A DNA stretch of 64,000 bases from Gammaproteobacteria bacterium (lineage in GTDB: Bacteria > Pseudomonadota > Gammaproteobacteria > UBA5861). The notes under the pieces are model-generated. The model had not been told where the DNA came from, did not search any database, and worked only from the letters and a program-made list of their open reading frames with translations. The stretch covers positions 1 to 64,000 of the forward strand of contig JAKSCV010000090.1 of assembly GCA_022360445.1 (NCBI GenBank). Direction: 5' to 3'. Made by a program: the position numbers and the translations under genes. Positions 18,710-28,882 of the stretch are shown here, one piece after another. Positions within the stretch are counted from its first letter, which is position 1. Each line of letters starts with the position of its first letter.

Positions 18710-19453
18710 TTAGAATATCCCGGAAATGGCTTTAACTAAGCCGTTTTCAAGTTCAGGCAATGTTTCTTCAAATTTTAAATTGGCTTTATTGGCCGTGCTG
18801 ACAACGCGGGTGAGGTAGGTTTTCCACGCCACTTTTGCTCCGGATATTTGTTGATTAATCGATGTCGATGTGCCTTGCTCCAGGCGTGTACTTTCCTTTT
18901 GTTGTATCACTTCTCCTGCCAGTGGCCGTTCCCGAACCTGGATATCTGTCACCATTGAAAAGAAGGTATCATCAACCATGGCATCAGCAACAATAGCCGC
19001 CGTGGCGCCAATGACGCCGCCAACAACAGCCGAACTTGTGCTTCCTGTTTTCTCTTTTGCCACAGCGGCACCAATAACCGCGCCGCCAAAGCCAGCGTCA
19101 GAAGCTTGTCCCGAACTGCGTAAATCACTTTTTCCTACTTTGAGTACATTGGCCAATAGCATAAAGTTGGCTTCTTCGGGGTTATCTGTCAGTGTGTAGC
19201 CACGACTCTTCAAGTACGCTTGAATACGTGAGGTGATGTCGAGTGTTTTATCTGAAGTATTGCGAACATCGAGGAAAATAATGCGTTTTTCCGGGGCAAC
19301 GGGTTCAAGGAAAACCGATTTACTCATTTTAGTTTGGACATCCAGGTCACGCTTCTTCACTAGTGTTTGCGTGGCCCCGCAAGCTGTTAATGCGACGCTG
19401 AAACTGATTAAAGTGAGCCACAGAGTGAATCGAAAAAACGCATGCTTTGGCAT
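18710..19453 (-). CDS. TraT-like complement-resistance/surface-exclusion lipoprotein
   Basis: A 247-residue predicted lipoprotein with lipobox ALTAC followed by GATQTLVKKRDLDVQTKMS, then a glycine/alanine-rich central segment (AGFGGAVIGAAVAKEK ... VVGGVIGATAAIVADAMV) that looks like a membrane-inserting hairpin. These are features of TraT, the F-plasmid outer-membrane protein that blocks conjugation with like cells and hinders complement. The ATG at 19453 is preferred because GGAG lies 9 bases upstream; the ATG at 19468 is possible. No transfer genes are nearby, so a chromosomal role unrelated to plasmid exclusion is likely. Confidence 0.85.
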   Translation of the reverse strand: MPKHAFFRFTLWLTLISFSVALTACGATQTLVKKRDLDVQTKMSKSVFLEPVAPEKRIIFLDVRNTSDKTLDITSRIQAYLKSRGYTLTDNPEEANFMLLANVLKVGKSDLRSSGQASDAGFGGAVIGAAVAKEKTGSTSSAVVGGVIGATAAIVADAMVDDTFFSMVTDIQVRERPLAGEVIQQKESTRLEQGTSTSINQQISGAKVAWKTYLTRVVSTANKANLKFEETLPELENGLVKAISGIF

Positions 19454-19605
19454 AATAAAAGACTCCATCTTAATGGCCTAGAGTTAAGCTAATATTCAGT
19501 ATTAATGAATGTCTTAGTCGACGCAAAAGATTTGTGATTACAAAATAGAGAGTCTGCCGTTTTCGGCCTCACCATTGATAGACCATCCAGGCAAAGAGTT
19601 ATAGC

Positions 19606-19633
19606 AAAAAGGGAGCCTATTATAAAACAGGCT
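19606..19633 (-). terminator. Candidate terminator after hisC
   Basis: Read on the minus strand, AGCCT and AGGCT form a 5-bp stem around a 10-base loop (19614-19633), followed by CCCTTTTT. It lies 57 bases beyond the hisC stop and would end the murA-his transcript. The stem is short, so confidence is modest. Confidence 0.4.
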
Positions 19634-19689
19634 GTTAGCGTTGAATGTGATGAGAGCAGGTCAGTGAAGTGATTCACATGCGAAGTTGA

Positions 19690-20775
19690 TTAAAATAGCT
19701 CCGACAAAATACCACGTAGCGCTGACAGGAAGGCGTGATTTTCATCATCATTACCTACGGTTACGCGAAGACAGTCCTTGAGCAAGCCGGGGGCAGTTCC
19801 CAAATTCCGGATCAGTATTTTCTGTTCAAGCAGCTGGTTGAAAACGACTTGACTTTGTTCCTGTGCCACTTTGAACAAAACGAAATTTGCTGCACTGGGA
19901 AATAGAGTGATACCAGACATCGTTTTCAGTTCAGCGAGCAAGTGTTCACGGTTTTTGCAAATATGCTCGGCTTGTTTGGCGAATACGTCATGATGTTGGA
20001 GTGCAAACAACGCGCTGGCTTGCGTCAGAGTACTTAGGTTGTAAGGCATTCTTAGCTTTTCAAACTGTTCGACCCAGATGTTATCACCGCAGAGTAGTCC
20101 TAATCTTAGGCCTGCCAAACCCATTTTAGAGAAGGTTCGCATAACCAGTAGGTGCTCATACGTGCTTAACGCGTCCATAAAGCTACTGTTTGCGAAGGGG
20201 TGGTAAGCCTCGTCCAGCACGACTGCGCCAGGAGATATTTGAATGACTTCGTGAATATTGGTTGGATTAAAGAGGTTGCCAGTGGGGTTATTGGGATAGG
20301 CCAGAAAGGTCACGGCGGGTTGGTGCTCATTAATGGCTTCGCGCATTTTTGGCATGTCGAGCTCATATTGTCGCGTTAACGGTACCCCGACATAGGTAAT
20401 CCCTGCGTATGTTGCAATCAGTTTATACATGGCAAAGCCAGGCTCAGGGGCTAATAAACAAGCGCCTGGTTTCGCGCAGGCAAGGGCGATGATTTGAATC
20501 AGCTCGTCCGAGCCATTCCCAAGCATGAGCGACTTACCGGCAGGCACATGCATGGTCTGTTGGATCATGGCTTTCAGTTGGGTTGGGTCTGCGCTGGGGT
20601 AGCGGTTAAGGGGGGTCTGAGCCATGACGTTCAGCCACGCTTGTTGGATATTCTCCGGCCAACAGTAGGGGTTTTCCATGGCATCTAGTTTGACCATATC
20701 GCCAGGCGGTGGCACATGGTAGGCTTGTAATTCTGCGATTTCTGGGCGGCTAGCGTGATGAATGTGTCGGCTCAT
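19690..20775 (-). CDS. hisC: Histidinol-phosphate aminotransferase
   Basis: HisC, 361 residues, is a fold-type I PLP enzyme that transaminates imidazole acetol phosphate with glutamate. The PLP lysine is K217 in TFSKMGLAGLRLG; other family marks are YPNNPTGN and VVLDEAYHPFA. It is the last gene of the run murA-hisG-aroG-hisD-hisC, 20 bases after hisD. Confidence 0.96.
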   Translation of the reverse strand: MSRHIHHASRPEIAELQAYHVPPPGDMVKLDAMENPYCWPENIQQAWLNVMAQTPLNRYPSADPTQLKAMIQQTMHVPAGKSLMLGNGSDELIQIIALACAKPGACLLAPEPGFAMYKLIATYAGITYVGVPLTRQYELDMPKMREAINEHQPAVTFLAYPNNPTGNLFNPTNIHEVIQISPGAVVLDEAYHPFANSSFMDALSTYEHLLVMRTFSKMGLAGLRLGLLCGDNIWVEQFEKLRMPYNLSTLTQASALFALQHHDVFAKQAEHICKNREHLLAELKTMSGITLFPSAANFVLFKVAQEQSQVVFNQLLEQKILIRNLGTAPGLLKDCLRVTVGNDDENHAFLSALRGILSELF

Positions 20776-20795
20776 AGATGATCCAGCCTCTCGGG

Positions 20796-22112
20796 TTATG
20801 TCGTTTTTGAGCGAATTTCTGCCGATTCGGCATGTGCAATCAGCCCTTCGCTGCGGGCCAGAGTGGATGCGATCGTAGACAATTCCTGAGCACCTTCTTT
20901 TGAACAGGCGATAATGCTTGAGCGTTTTTGGAAGTCATAGACTCCCAATGGTGATGAAAAGCGGGCTGTACCCGATGTTGGCAGGACATGATTAGGGCCC
21001 GCACAGTAATCGCCGAAAACTTCTGCCGAAAATGGGCTGATAAAAATAGCACCGGCGTGCCGGATTTTTTTACTGATTTGTTCGGCGTCCTCAGTGGCCA
21101 GCTCGAGGTGCTCCGGTGCGATGCGATTGATCAAATCAATGGCCTGGTTGATACTTTCAACATGAATGAGGGCGCCACGACGGCTCAGAGATTTTCTGAT
21201 CACCTCACTACGCGGCCGTTCCGGTAATAAGGCTTTGATATGGGATTCAATCTGGTCAAGATAATGACTTTCGGTACTGATAACGATCGCCTGGGCATCT
21301 TCGTCGTGTTCGGCTTGAGCAAACATGTCGGTGACAACCCACTTCGGGTCCACACAGCTATCGGCCAAAATCAAGACCTCAGAAGGGCCTGCAATCATGT
21401 CAATTCCGACTTTCCCAAACACCAGACGTTTAGCAGCGGCAACGTAGGCATTTCCTGGCCCGACGATTTTGTCAACAGCTGGGAGGGTTTCTGTTCCATA
21501 AGCCAATGCAGCGATTGCCTGGGCGCCACCGACTGTAAATACACGGTCCACACCAGCAAGTGCCGCAGCGGCAAGCACCATGGGATTCACTGTTCCACTC
21601 GGCGTGGGTGAGGTCATGATGATGTTTTGCACACCTGCAACTTTTGCAGGGATGGCATTCATGAGAACAGAGGAGGGGTAGGCTGCTTTCCCGCCAGGGA
21701 CATAGATACCAACACGTTCGAGCGCCATCACTTGTTGTCCAAATACGGATCCATTATTTTCCTGGTACGACCAGGATGCCAACTTTTGGCGCTCGGCATA
21801 GGCGCGAATACGCTCGGCAGCTTGTTGCAGAGCACTCTGCTGCGCCGGGAGCAAGGATGCCAGCGCGTGTTGGCACCTTTCGGGGGTAATTTCAAGCTCG
21901 GCAATCGATGAGACGGTAAAGTGATCAAAGCGCTGAGTGAGTTCAACAAGCGCTTTGTCTCCTTGTTTGCGGATGTCATTCAAGGTTTGTTGTACGCTGG
22001 CGACAATACCCGGGTCCGATACGGGCTCCCAGAAGAGAAGGTCATCCAACGTTTTCTGGAAGTTTGATGCGGAGAATTCCAGCCGCTGAATCAGCCTTGA
22101 ATTTTTATTCAT
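20796..22112 (-). CDS. hisD: Histidinol dehydrogenase
   Basis: HisD, 438 residues, carries out the last two steps of histidine synthesis, oxidising histidinol to histidine with NAD+ and Zn2+. Characteristic blocks include [36 protein letters not shown] and [13 protein letters not shown], plus the AEHDEDAQA and [13 protein letters not shown] segments near the metal site. It lies between a DAHP synthase gene and hisC; the usual neighbour upstream would be hisG. Confidence 0.97.
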   Translation of the reverse strand: MNKNSRLIQRLEFSASNFQKTLDDLLFWEPVSDPGIVASVQQTLNDIRKQGDKALVELTQRFDHFTVSSIAELEITPERCQHALASLLPAQQSALQQAAERIRAYAERQKLASWSYQENNGSVFGQQVMALERVGIYVPGGKAAYPSSVLMNAIPAKVAGVQNIIMTSPTPSGTVNPMVLAAAALAGVDRVFTVGGAQAIAALAYGTETLPAVDKIVGPGNAYVAAAKRLVFGKVGIDMIAGPSEVLILADSCVDPKWVVTDMFAQAEHDEDAQAIVISTESHYLDQIESHIKALLPERPRSEVIRKSLSRRGALIHVESINQAIDLINRIAPEHLELATEDAEQISKKIRHAGAIFISPFSAEVFGDYCAGPNHVLPTSGTARFSSPLGVYDFQKRSSIIACSKEGAQELSTIASTLARSEGLIAHAESAEIRSKTT

Positions 22113-22121
22113 AAGGGTTAC

Positions 22122-23177
22122 TTATTTTGTCCGGCGGTTTTCTACAGCTTGGGCTAATTGCTCGATTAATGATTGTGTATCCGCCCAGTCAATGCAAGCA
22201 TCGGTAATACTTTGGCCATAGGTTTCTGCTTTGCCGTTGACGAGCTTTTGATTACCAGCAATGAGGTTGCTTTCAATCATGACGCCGATGATGCGTGAGT
22301 CGCCCATTTCAAGCTGGGTGCAGACGTCGCGACAAACGTATTTTTGCCGTTCTGGAAGTTTTCGGCTGTTGGCATGACTAAAATCAATCATGATGTTGGG
22401 CCTTAAATCGGCTTTTTCCATCATTTTGGATGCGTCGTCTACGCTTGCAGCATCGTAGTTGGTGTGTTCGCCGCCACGTAAAATGACATGACAGTCCGGG
22501 TTGCCGCTGGTAGAAAAGATGGCTGAGTGTCCCTCTTTCGTTAAGGAGAGGAAGTGATGCGGGTTGCTGGCTGAACGGATGGCATCTACAGCAATTTGAA
22601 TACTACCCTTGGTTCCATTTTTAAAACCTACAGGACAGGATATACCCGATGCCAGTTCGCGGTGGGACTGGCTTTCCGTGGTACGTGCGCCAATGGCCCC
22701 CCAGGTAATCAAGTCGGCCACATATTGTGGAGTAATCAGGTCTAAAAATTCAGTGCCTGTTGGCAAGCCGATTTGACTGATGTCCAGCAATAGGTTACGA
22801 GCTAGGCGTAACCCTTTATTGATATTGAAGCTGTTATCGAGGTCAGGGTCGTTGATGAGGCCTTTCCAGCCGACGGTTGTCCGCGGCTTTTCAAAATAGA
22901 CACGCATGATGATGAACAGTTGTTCACGATAAGTCTGCGCTGCCTTGAGGAGCTTCTCGGCGTATTCACGAGCGGCTTCTGGATCGTGAATGGAGCAAGG
23001 GCCGGCCACGACAATCAACCGATCATCCTGTCCTTGCAGAATATTACGTACGGCTTGCCGTGCCTCGTATACTGTTTTTGACGCCGCCTCATCAATGGGG
23101 AATTCAGCCAATAAGTTTGAGGGAGTAATGAGTTCTTTAATGTCCAAAATTCTCAAATCATCAGTGTTGTACTTCAT
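22122..23177 (-). CDS. aroG: 3-deoxy-7-phosphoheptulonate synthase, class I (AroG-like)
   Basis: A 351-residue class I DAHP synthase, the first step of the shikimate pathway, joining PEP and erythrose-4-phosphate. It matches the AroF/G/H type throughout: [47 protein letters not shown] and MIDFSHANS. The N-terminus [17 protein letters not shown] resembles the Phe-regulated AroG, but the feedback type cannot be fixed by eye. The ATG at 23177 lies inside the end of hisG (17-base overlap), and hisD follows 9 bases after its stop, so it is embedded in the histidine gene run. Confidence 0.95.
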   Translation of the reverse strand: MKYNTDDLRILDIKELITPSNLLAEFPIDEAASKTVYEARQAVRNILQGQDDRLIVVAGPCSIHDPEAAREYAEKLLKAAQTYREQLFIIMRVYFEKPRTTVGWKGLINDPDLDNSFNINKGLRLARNLLLDISQIGLPTGTEFLDLITPQYVADLITWGAIGARTTESQSHRELASGISCPVGFKNGTKGSIQIAVDAIRSASNPHHFLSLTKEGHSAIFSTSGNPDCHVILRGGEHTNYDAASVDDASKMMEKADLRPNIMIDFSHANSRKLPERQKYVCRDVCTQLEMGDSRIIGVMIESNLIAGNQKLVNGKAETYGQSITDACIDWADTQSLIEQLAQAVENRRTK

Positions 23178-23826
23178 GGATATTTTCTCTTGTCGCTTCG
23201 GTAATGGAAGCAATCTTGTTAATCATTTCTGTTAGTTGTTTGTGCTTTATTTTCATTGACGCCTTGTTAACGATCAGGCGGGCACTGATCTGTGCGATCA
23301 ATTCGCGAGACTCTAGGTTGTTGGCTTTAAGCGTGCCGCCTGTGTCAACAAGGTCGACGATTAAGTCAGCCAGGCCAACCAGCGGGGCGAGTTCCATTGA
23401 GCCGTAGAGCTTGATAATTTCAACCTGCTGACCTTTGAGAGCAAAATACTCTTTTGCAGTTTTGACATATTTGGTGGCCACCTTGAGACGCCGACCTTGA
23501 GGAAGGACGGCACCTTTCTGTGCGGCAACCATGATACGGCATTTTGAGATGCCAAGGTCAACAGGTTCATACAACCCCCCGCCCGAATGTTCCATAAGCG
23601 AGTCTTTGCCAGATACGCCGATATCAGCAGCACCGTACTGAACGTAAGTGGGGACGTCGGTTGGCCTTATGATCAGTAGTTTGATATTGGGTGCATTGGT
23701 TTCCAATATCAGTTTTCGGCTCTCACTGGGCGATTCCAGCGGCTCAATACCCACTTTAGCAAATAAAGGCAGTGCTTCTTTAAGTATGCGTCCTTTAGGA
23801 AGGGCAATTGTAATCGGATTTTCCAT
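23161..23826 (-). CDS. hisG: ATP phosphoribosyltransferase, short form
   Basis: HisG, 221 residues, joins ATP and PRPP in the first step of histidine synthesis. At this length it lacks the C-terminal ACT-like regulatory domain and is the short (HisGS) type, which works in complex with HisZ. Visible family blocks are [31 protein letters not shown] and the PRPP-binding [17 protein letters not shown]. No hisZ is in the window. The gene follows murA by 8 bases and overlaps the DAHP synthase gene. Confidence 0.95.
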   Translation of the reverse strand: MENPITIALPKGRILKEALPLFAKVGIEPLESPSESRKLILETNAPNIKLLIIRPTDVPTYVQYGAADIGVSGKDSLMEHSGGGLYEPVDLGISKCRIMVAAQKGAVLPQGRRLKVATKYVKTAKEYFALKGQQVEIIKLYGSMELAPLVGLADLIVDLVDTGGTLKANNLESRELIAQISARLIVNKASMKIKHKQLTEMINKIASITEATRENIHEVQH

Positions 23827-23834
23827 GGCGGCTT

Positions 23835-25112
<1,278 letters not shown>

Positions 25113-25145
25113 TCAAACTACTTATGATATAGAAAAAACAGAGTG

Positions 25146-25164
25146 CGCATAAGTGACTTATGCG
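25146..25164. promoter_or_regulatory. Perfect 19-base palindrome in the murA / acyl-CoA dehydrogenase intergenic region
   Basis: CGCATAAGT-G-ACTTATGCG is a perfect 9+1+9 dyad. It lies between two divergent starts, 52 bases from murA and 140 from the acyl-CoA dehydrogenase gene. Such odd-centred dyads are typical operators for dimeric repressors of the TetR or GntR kinds. The regulator is not identified. Confidence 0.55.
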
Positions 25165-25303
25165 TTATAAAAATTGGGACTTCCCATCAATTAATGAGTT
25201 TTCTGGTGTTCAGGGTGAAGGTTCTGAACAAAAAACAAATCATAATACGTGATGTTGCGCGGTAAACATGGTCAACGCGATACTAATCAATGGGGGGTAA
25301 AGG

Positions 25304-26467
25304 ATGCTTAACTTTAATGCAGAGCAACAACAAATTCGTGAAAGTGTTTTGAAAATATGCAACCGTTTTGATGAGCACTATTGGTTGGCGCGTGATACGG
25401 ACGGAGTTTTTCCTGAGGATTTTTGTCGAGCATTGGCCGATGATGGCTGGTTGGGCATTGCCATGCCAGAGGAAGTGGGTGGAAGTGGGTATGGGATTAC
25501 AGAAGCGGCCATTATGGTTCAGGCTATTTCGGAATCCGGTGCGGCCAACAGTGGTGTTTCTGCCGTGAGCTTGCCTTTGTTTGGGGTAAATCCAGTGGCT
25601 GTTTTTGGCACACCAGAACAAAAACAGCGAATGTTACCGCCTATTCTGAACCGAACGGATATTGCGTGCTTTGGTGTCACAGAGCCGAACACAGGGCTCG
25701 ACACAACCCGGTTGAAAACCCAAGCGGCGCGTAAGGGTGACTATTACGAAGTTCATGGCCAGAAAATCTGGACATCGACGGCACAGGTTGCTAATAAAAT
25801 CATGCTGATCGCCAGAACGACGCCGGAATCATCGACTAAACGCCCCATTGATGGTCTATCACTTTTCTTTACAGACTTGGATCGAAACTGCGTTGAAATT
25901 AGAAAAATTGAAAAGATGGGGCGTAAGTGTGTTGATTCAAACCAGGTATTCATTGATGGCTTGAAAATTCCAGTCGAAGATCGGATTGGCGAAGAAGGCA
26001 AAGGTTTCAAATACTTGCTACATGGGTTAAACCCAGAGCGCATATTGATTGCGGCAGGTTTGGTCGGCTTAGGGCGTATCGCGTTGAAAAGAGCTTGTGA
26101 ATACGCCAAAACACGTATCGTTTTTGATCGCCCTATTGGACAGAACCAGGGAATACAACACCCATTGGCTGAGTGCTGGACTGAGCTTGAAGCCGCTAAT
26201 CTGGTGGTTTTCAAAGCCGCAACCTTGTATGACCAGCAACAAGAGTGTGGTGCTTATGCCAATGCAGCCAAGTACCTGGCCGCCGAAGCTGCGTTTAAAA
26301 CCTGCACACAGGCAGTGATGACACATGGTGGAATGGGGTATGCAAAAGAATTCCATGTGGAGCGCTATTTGCGTGAATGTTTGATTCACCGGCTTGCGCC
26401 GATCAGCCCACAATTGATTATGTGTTTTATTGCTGAAAAGGTACTGGGGCTCCCCAAGTCTTATTAA
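25304..26467 (+). CDS. Acyl-CoA dehydrogenase family protein
   Basis: A 387-residue flavoprotein with the three-part acyl-CoA dehydrogenase fold: N-terminal helices, a middle beta domain containing CFGVTEPNTGLDTTRLKT and KIWTSTAQVANKIM, and a C-terminal helical domain with MTHGGMGYAKEFHVERYLRE. The usual catalytic YEG glutamate position is replaced by a LAPISPQLI segment, so the base must lie elsewhere or the substrate differs from standard fatty acyl-CoAs. The ATG follows a G-rich ribosome site (GGGGGGTAAAGG). It opens the acyl-CoA metabolism region to the right. Confidence 0.9.
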   Translation: MLNFNAEQQQIRESVLKICNRFDEHYWLARDTDGVFPEDFCRALADDGWLGIAMPEEVGGSGYGITEAAIMVQAISESGAANSGVSAVSLPLFGVNPVAVFGTPEQKQRMLPPILNRTDIACFGVTEPNTGLDTTRLKTQAARKGDYYEVHGQKIWTSTAQVANKIMLIARTTPESSTKRPIDGLSLFFTDLDRNCVEIRKIEKMGRKCVDSNQVFIDGLKIPVEDRIGEEGKGFKYLLHGLNPERILIAAGLVGLGRIALKRACEYAKTRIVFDRPIGQNQGIQHPLAECWTELEAANLVVFKAATLYDQQQECGAYANAAKYLAAEAAFKTCTQAVMTHGGMGYAKEFHVERYLRECLIHRLAPISPQLIMCFIAEKVLGLPKSY

Positions 26468-26548
26468 ATTGAGTGGGGGCTAAAGGATTACCCTGAGTTG
26501 GCCGATGATTTTTGAAGAGACCCGGCCTAATTCTGTTGAGTAACTTCT

Positions 26549-26824
26549 ATGATGAAAACGACCACAGCGCTCTTATTTTCTCTCGTATTGGTGGTTTTGC
26601 CTTTGAGCCACCCGTTAACTGCGGCTGAGCGAGCAGTGACCGCGCGTGCGCAAGATATGCCATTGCGTGGCTTAAATAAACAGGCTGTTGAGACCAGATT
26701 TGGTTTTCCAGAAGCTAAGAAAGCAGCGGTAGGAAAGCCTGGCATTAGCCGTTGGATCTATCAAGAATTTACTGTTTATTTTGAAAACGATTATGTGATT
26801 CACTCCGTCAAACGGGTTAAGTAA
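26549..26824 (+). CDS. Small exported protein of unknown function
   Basis: A 91-residue protein with a Sec signal peptide (about 1-25, ending LTAAERA). The mature part is ~65 residues with the pattern MPLRGLNKQAVETRFGFPE and SRWIYQEFTVYFENDYVIHS, which I recall from conserved small periplasmic proteins of gammaproteobacteria; the SmpA-like RWxY...VYFE arrangement suggests a compact alpha-beta domain. No function is known to me. It starts 81 bases after the acyl-CoA dehydrogenase gene and may have its own promoter. Confidence 0.75.
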   Translation: MMKTTTALLFSLVLVVLPLSHPLTAAERAVTARAQDMPLRGLNKQAVETRFGFPEAKKAAVGKPGISRWIYQEFTVYFENDYVIHSVKRVK

Positions 26825-26865
26825 GCACCGCACCTAGGGCGTGCAGTGCTTGGGCAGAGGGCTCG

Positions 26866-27318
26866 TTAATACTCGACAACTTCTTTACGCATTAAAAAAG
26901 TGGCTTCGAATGAGGCCACCTCGGCATCTTCTTCATTAATGACGCCAACGCCGACTTTCATAACGCCTCGTTTACCGTCAGAGGTGTCTCTTTTTTCCAA
27001 AATCGTGACGCGAGTTCTCAAAGTCGCACCGGGTTTGACAATCTTTTTGAAGACAAAGTGATCCAATTGCAGGGCAGCGAGGATATTGGCTCCCAGTACC
27101 CCCTCCATCATGCCGACCGCATAAGCTGCAGTCAGCAACCCTGGCGTGATGCGCCCGCCATAAGGTGTGTGTTTGCGGCAAAAGTGGTCGTCGGTGAATA
27201 CGGGAAGTTTGATGCCCGTTACACAGGTAAAGTTGACAATATCTGCTTCGGTGATAGTGCGGCCGAGTGTATCAATCACTTGCCCCACCTCAAAGTGATC
27301 AAATGGAATCGCTTGCAT
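26866..27318 (-). CDS. MaoC-family (R)-specific enoyl-CoA hydratase-like protein
   Basis: A 150-residue single hotdog-fold protein of the MaoC family. The hydratase motif region reads VFTDDHFCRKHTPYGGRITPG, with the Asp and His at the positions of the catalytic pair, though the later IAHG element is altered to ITPG. Members hydrate or dehydrate acyl-CoAs. Transcribed away from the CitE-like gene, from a shared 207-base gap; the ATG follows an AGGAGG-like site. Its substrate is unknown. Confidence 0.85.
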   Translation of the reverse strand: MQAIPFDHFEVGQVIDTLGRTITEADIVNFTCVTGIKLPVFTDDHFCRKHTPYGGRITPGLLTAAYAVGMMEGVLGANILAALQLDHFVFKKIVKPGATLRTRVTILEKRDTSDGKRGVMKVGVGVINEEDAEVASFEATFLMRKEVVEY

Positions 27319-27525
27319 TTTTTCCTCCTGGGTTTGAATTATTCTATGTCAGAAAATAGGTTTTGAACGCCCCGTTTTCATTGTATTTCTTGGGTTGCTT
27401 TTTATAGCGGATCTGTAATTTTTCTTTTTTTCGGGTAAAATTTTAAGTTTAAAAATCTTGGCTCGAACGTGAACCCATGTCTCGGCCATATTAACGTACA
27501 TATTGTCCAACGTGGAGGAAGAACT

Positions 27526-28797
27526 TTGTCCAAATTTGATTCAATAGCGAAAAAGGCTCAGGAAGAACGTCAAAAATTACTCGCTCAGCGGGCCCAAGCC
27601 TGTGCCGATATGCCTTTGCGTTTTTGGAACCAGCAAGCTCACTTTACAACACCGGCCAGCGGCTCCCCTGAAAAAGCGATTACAGGCTTAAGCGCAGCAG
27701 GAAAAATTCTGGCGCGTTTCAATATTACAGTTGATGAGTTGGCTGATTTTTCGGGCGCCAACAAAACAACGTTAAAAGCACTAATTGATGGTGGCAATAA
27801 AAACTCGCCCTTGGTGATGGTTGATGCTGAAGATGCCGTGGCATTGACAGATGATTCGTCAGTGAAGGCGCGCGAGGGTGCCACGCGTGTTTTTTCTCAG
27901 GAAAAATGGGGTTCAACACTGGCATTTTTTAGACCTTCTGGTTTGGGTTTGGACACCTGCGTCGGTGATCTACTTGAAGTACTGCCCGCAGTGGCTGAAG
28001 GCGCATCACCAAAAGACTACCCGATAGACGGAATCATCTGGCCGAAATCTGAACACCCTGAAGAAATTACCTGGGTTTGTCACCTGCTGAGCCAGGTCGA
28101 AGAGCAGTTGGGGTTGGAACAAAATCAGATTAAATTTCAGTTTCTTGTTGAGTCAGGCTATGCACTGAGTCAGTTGGCAGAACTGGCCAAAGCAGCAGCT
28201 CCCCGCCTTGTTGGCATTATCTGGGGAATTGCTGATTACAGCGCAGATGCTAATCTGCCGATTATTCGCAATGACCACCCGGTTTGTGATTGGGCGCGTT
28301 ACGAAATTGTCAATCTCGCGGGAGCATTGAATGTACCTGCGATTGATTGTATGACGCTGAACTACCCGACACCTGTCCATCGCGGCAGTGATCTGACGGC
28401 TGAGCAGCAGGAAGAAAATAAGCAAAAAATTCTGAAAGCCCTGAAAGACGTTTATGATGAAGCAATGCACGGTATTAATCTGGGCATGGCGGGTAAATGG
28501 GTGGGCCACCCTGCGCAGTTGTTGATGGTGATGGCGGCTTATCAGAATGCGATCCCTCAGTCTCAGATCGATAGCGATCTGGCGGAGATTGAAGCGTACA
28601 ATAAGGCTGTGGCGTCAGGGTCCGGAGCGACGATGATCGGTGAAGGCAGCAAAGAATACATGGCGGATAGGGCAACAGACCGGCACTTACGTGCCCGGTT
28701 GCGTCGGGCCACCGCTTGGGGTGCTTTGAGTGCTGATAAAGCGTTCAGTTTAGGTATTATCACTGAGCAGGAAAAGAATGATCTTGCAGGCCAGTAA
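27526..28797 (+). CDS. HpcH/HpaI aldolase / CitE-type CoA-ester lyase
   Basis: A 423-residue TIM-barrel lyase. The acidic metal-site motif VDAEDAV near residue 90, the later FLVESGYALSQL block and the C-terminal GMAGKWVGHPAQL fit the CitE/malyl-CoA lyase group. It is longer than the ~320-residue malyl-CoA lyases. The TTG at 27526 is used because a full GGAGG (27514-27518) precedes it by 7 bases; the upstream ATG at 27469 lacks a site. Being next to mesaconyl-CoA hydratase and methylsuccinyl-CoA dehydrogenase-like genes, it is a good candidate for cleaving methylmalyl-CoA to glyoxylate and propionyl-CoA; this is inference. Confidence 0.82.
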   Translation: MSKFDSIAKKAQEERQKLLAQRAQACADMPLRFWNQQAHFTTPASGSPEKAITGLSAAGKILARFNITVDELADFSGANKTTLKALIDGGNKNSPLVMVDAEDAVALTDDSSVKAREGATRVFSQEKWGSTLAFFRPSGLGLDTCVGDLLEVLPAVAEGASPKDYPIDGIIWPKSEHPEEITWVCHLLSQVEEQLGLEQNQIKFQFLVESGYALSQLAELAKAAAPRLVGIIWGIADYSADANLPIIRNDHPVCDWARYEIVNLAGALNVPAIDCMTLNYPTPVHRGSDLTAEQQEENKQKILKALKDVYDEAMHGINLGMAGKWVGHPAQLLMVMAAYQNAIPQSQIDSDLAEIEAYNKAVASGSGATMIGEGSKEYMADRATDRHLRARLRRATAWGALSADKAFSLGIITEQEKNDLAGQ

Positions 28798-28820
28798 CAC
28801 GCCATAATCTAACGCATTTA

Positions 28821-28840
28821 AAGGGAGCTTTTGCTCCCTT
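28821..28840 (+). terminator. Stem-loop between the lyase and mesaconyl-CoA hydratase-like genes
   Basis: AAGGGAGC-TTTT-GCTCCCTT is a perfect 8-bp stem with a 4-base loop, followed by CTTCATTT. It lies 24 bases after the lyase stop. The poor T-run suggests partial termination or transcript protection rather than a full stop. Confidence 0.5.
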
Positions 28841-28882
28841 CTTCATTTAAGGGCAGATGCTTGCCCCTGAGGACAGTTCACT

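Noticed and set aside
19489-19677. 62-codon open frame on the minus strand between hisC and the TraT-like gene
   Set aside because: No recognisable features; it covers the likely hisC terminator and has no convincing ribosome site.
25471-25490. Tandem 10-base repeat GGAAGTGGGT x2
   Set aside because: Inside the acyl-CoA dehydrogenase gene, where it encodes part of the conserved PEEVGGSGYG segment; only two copies.
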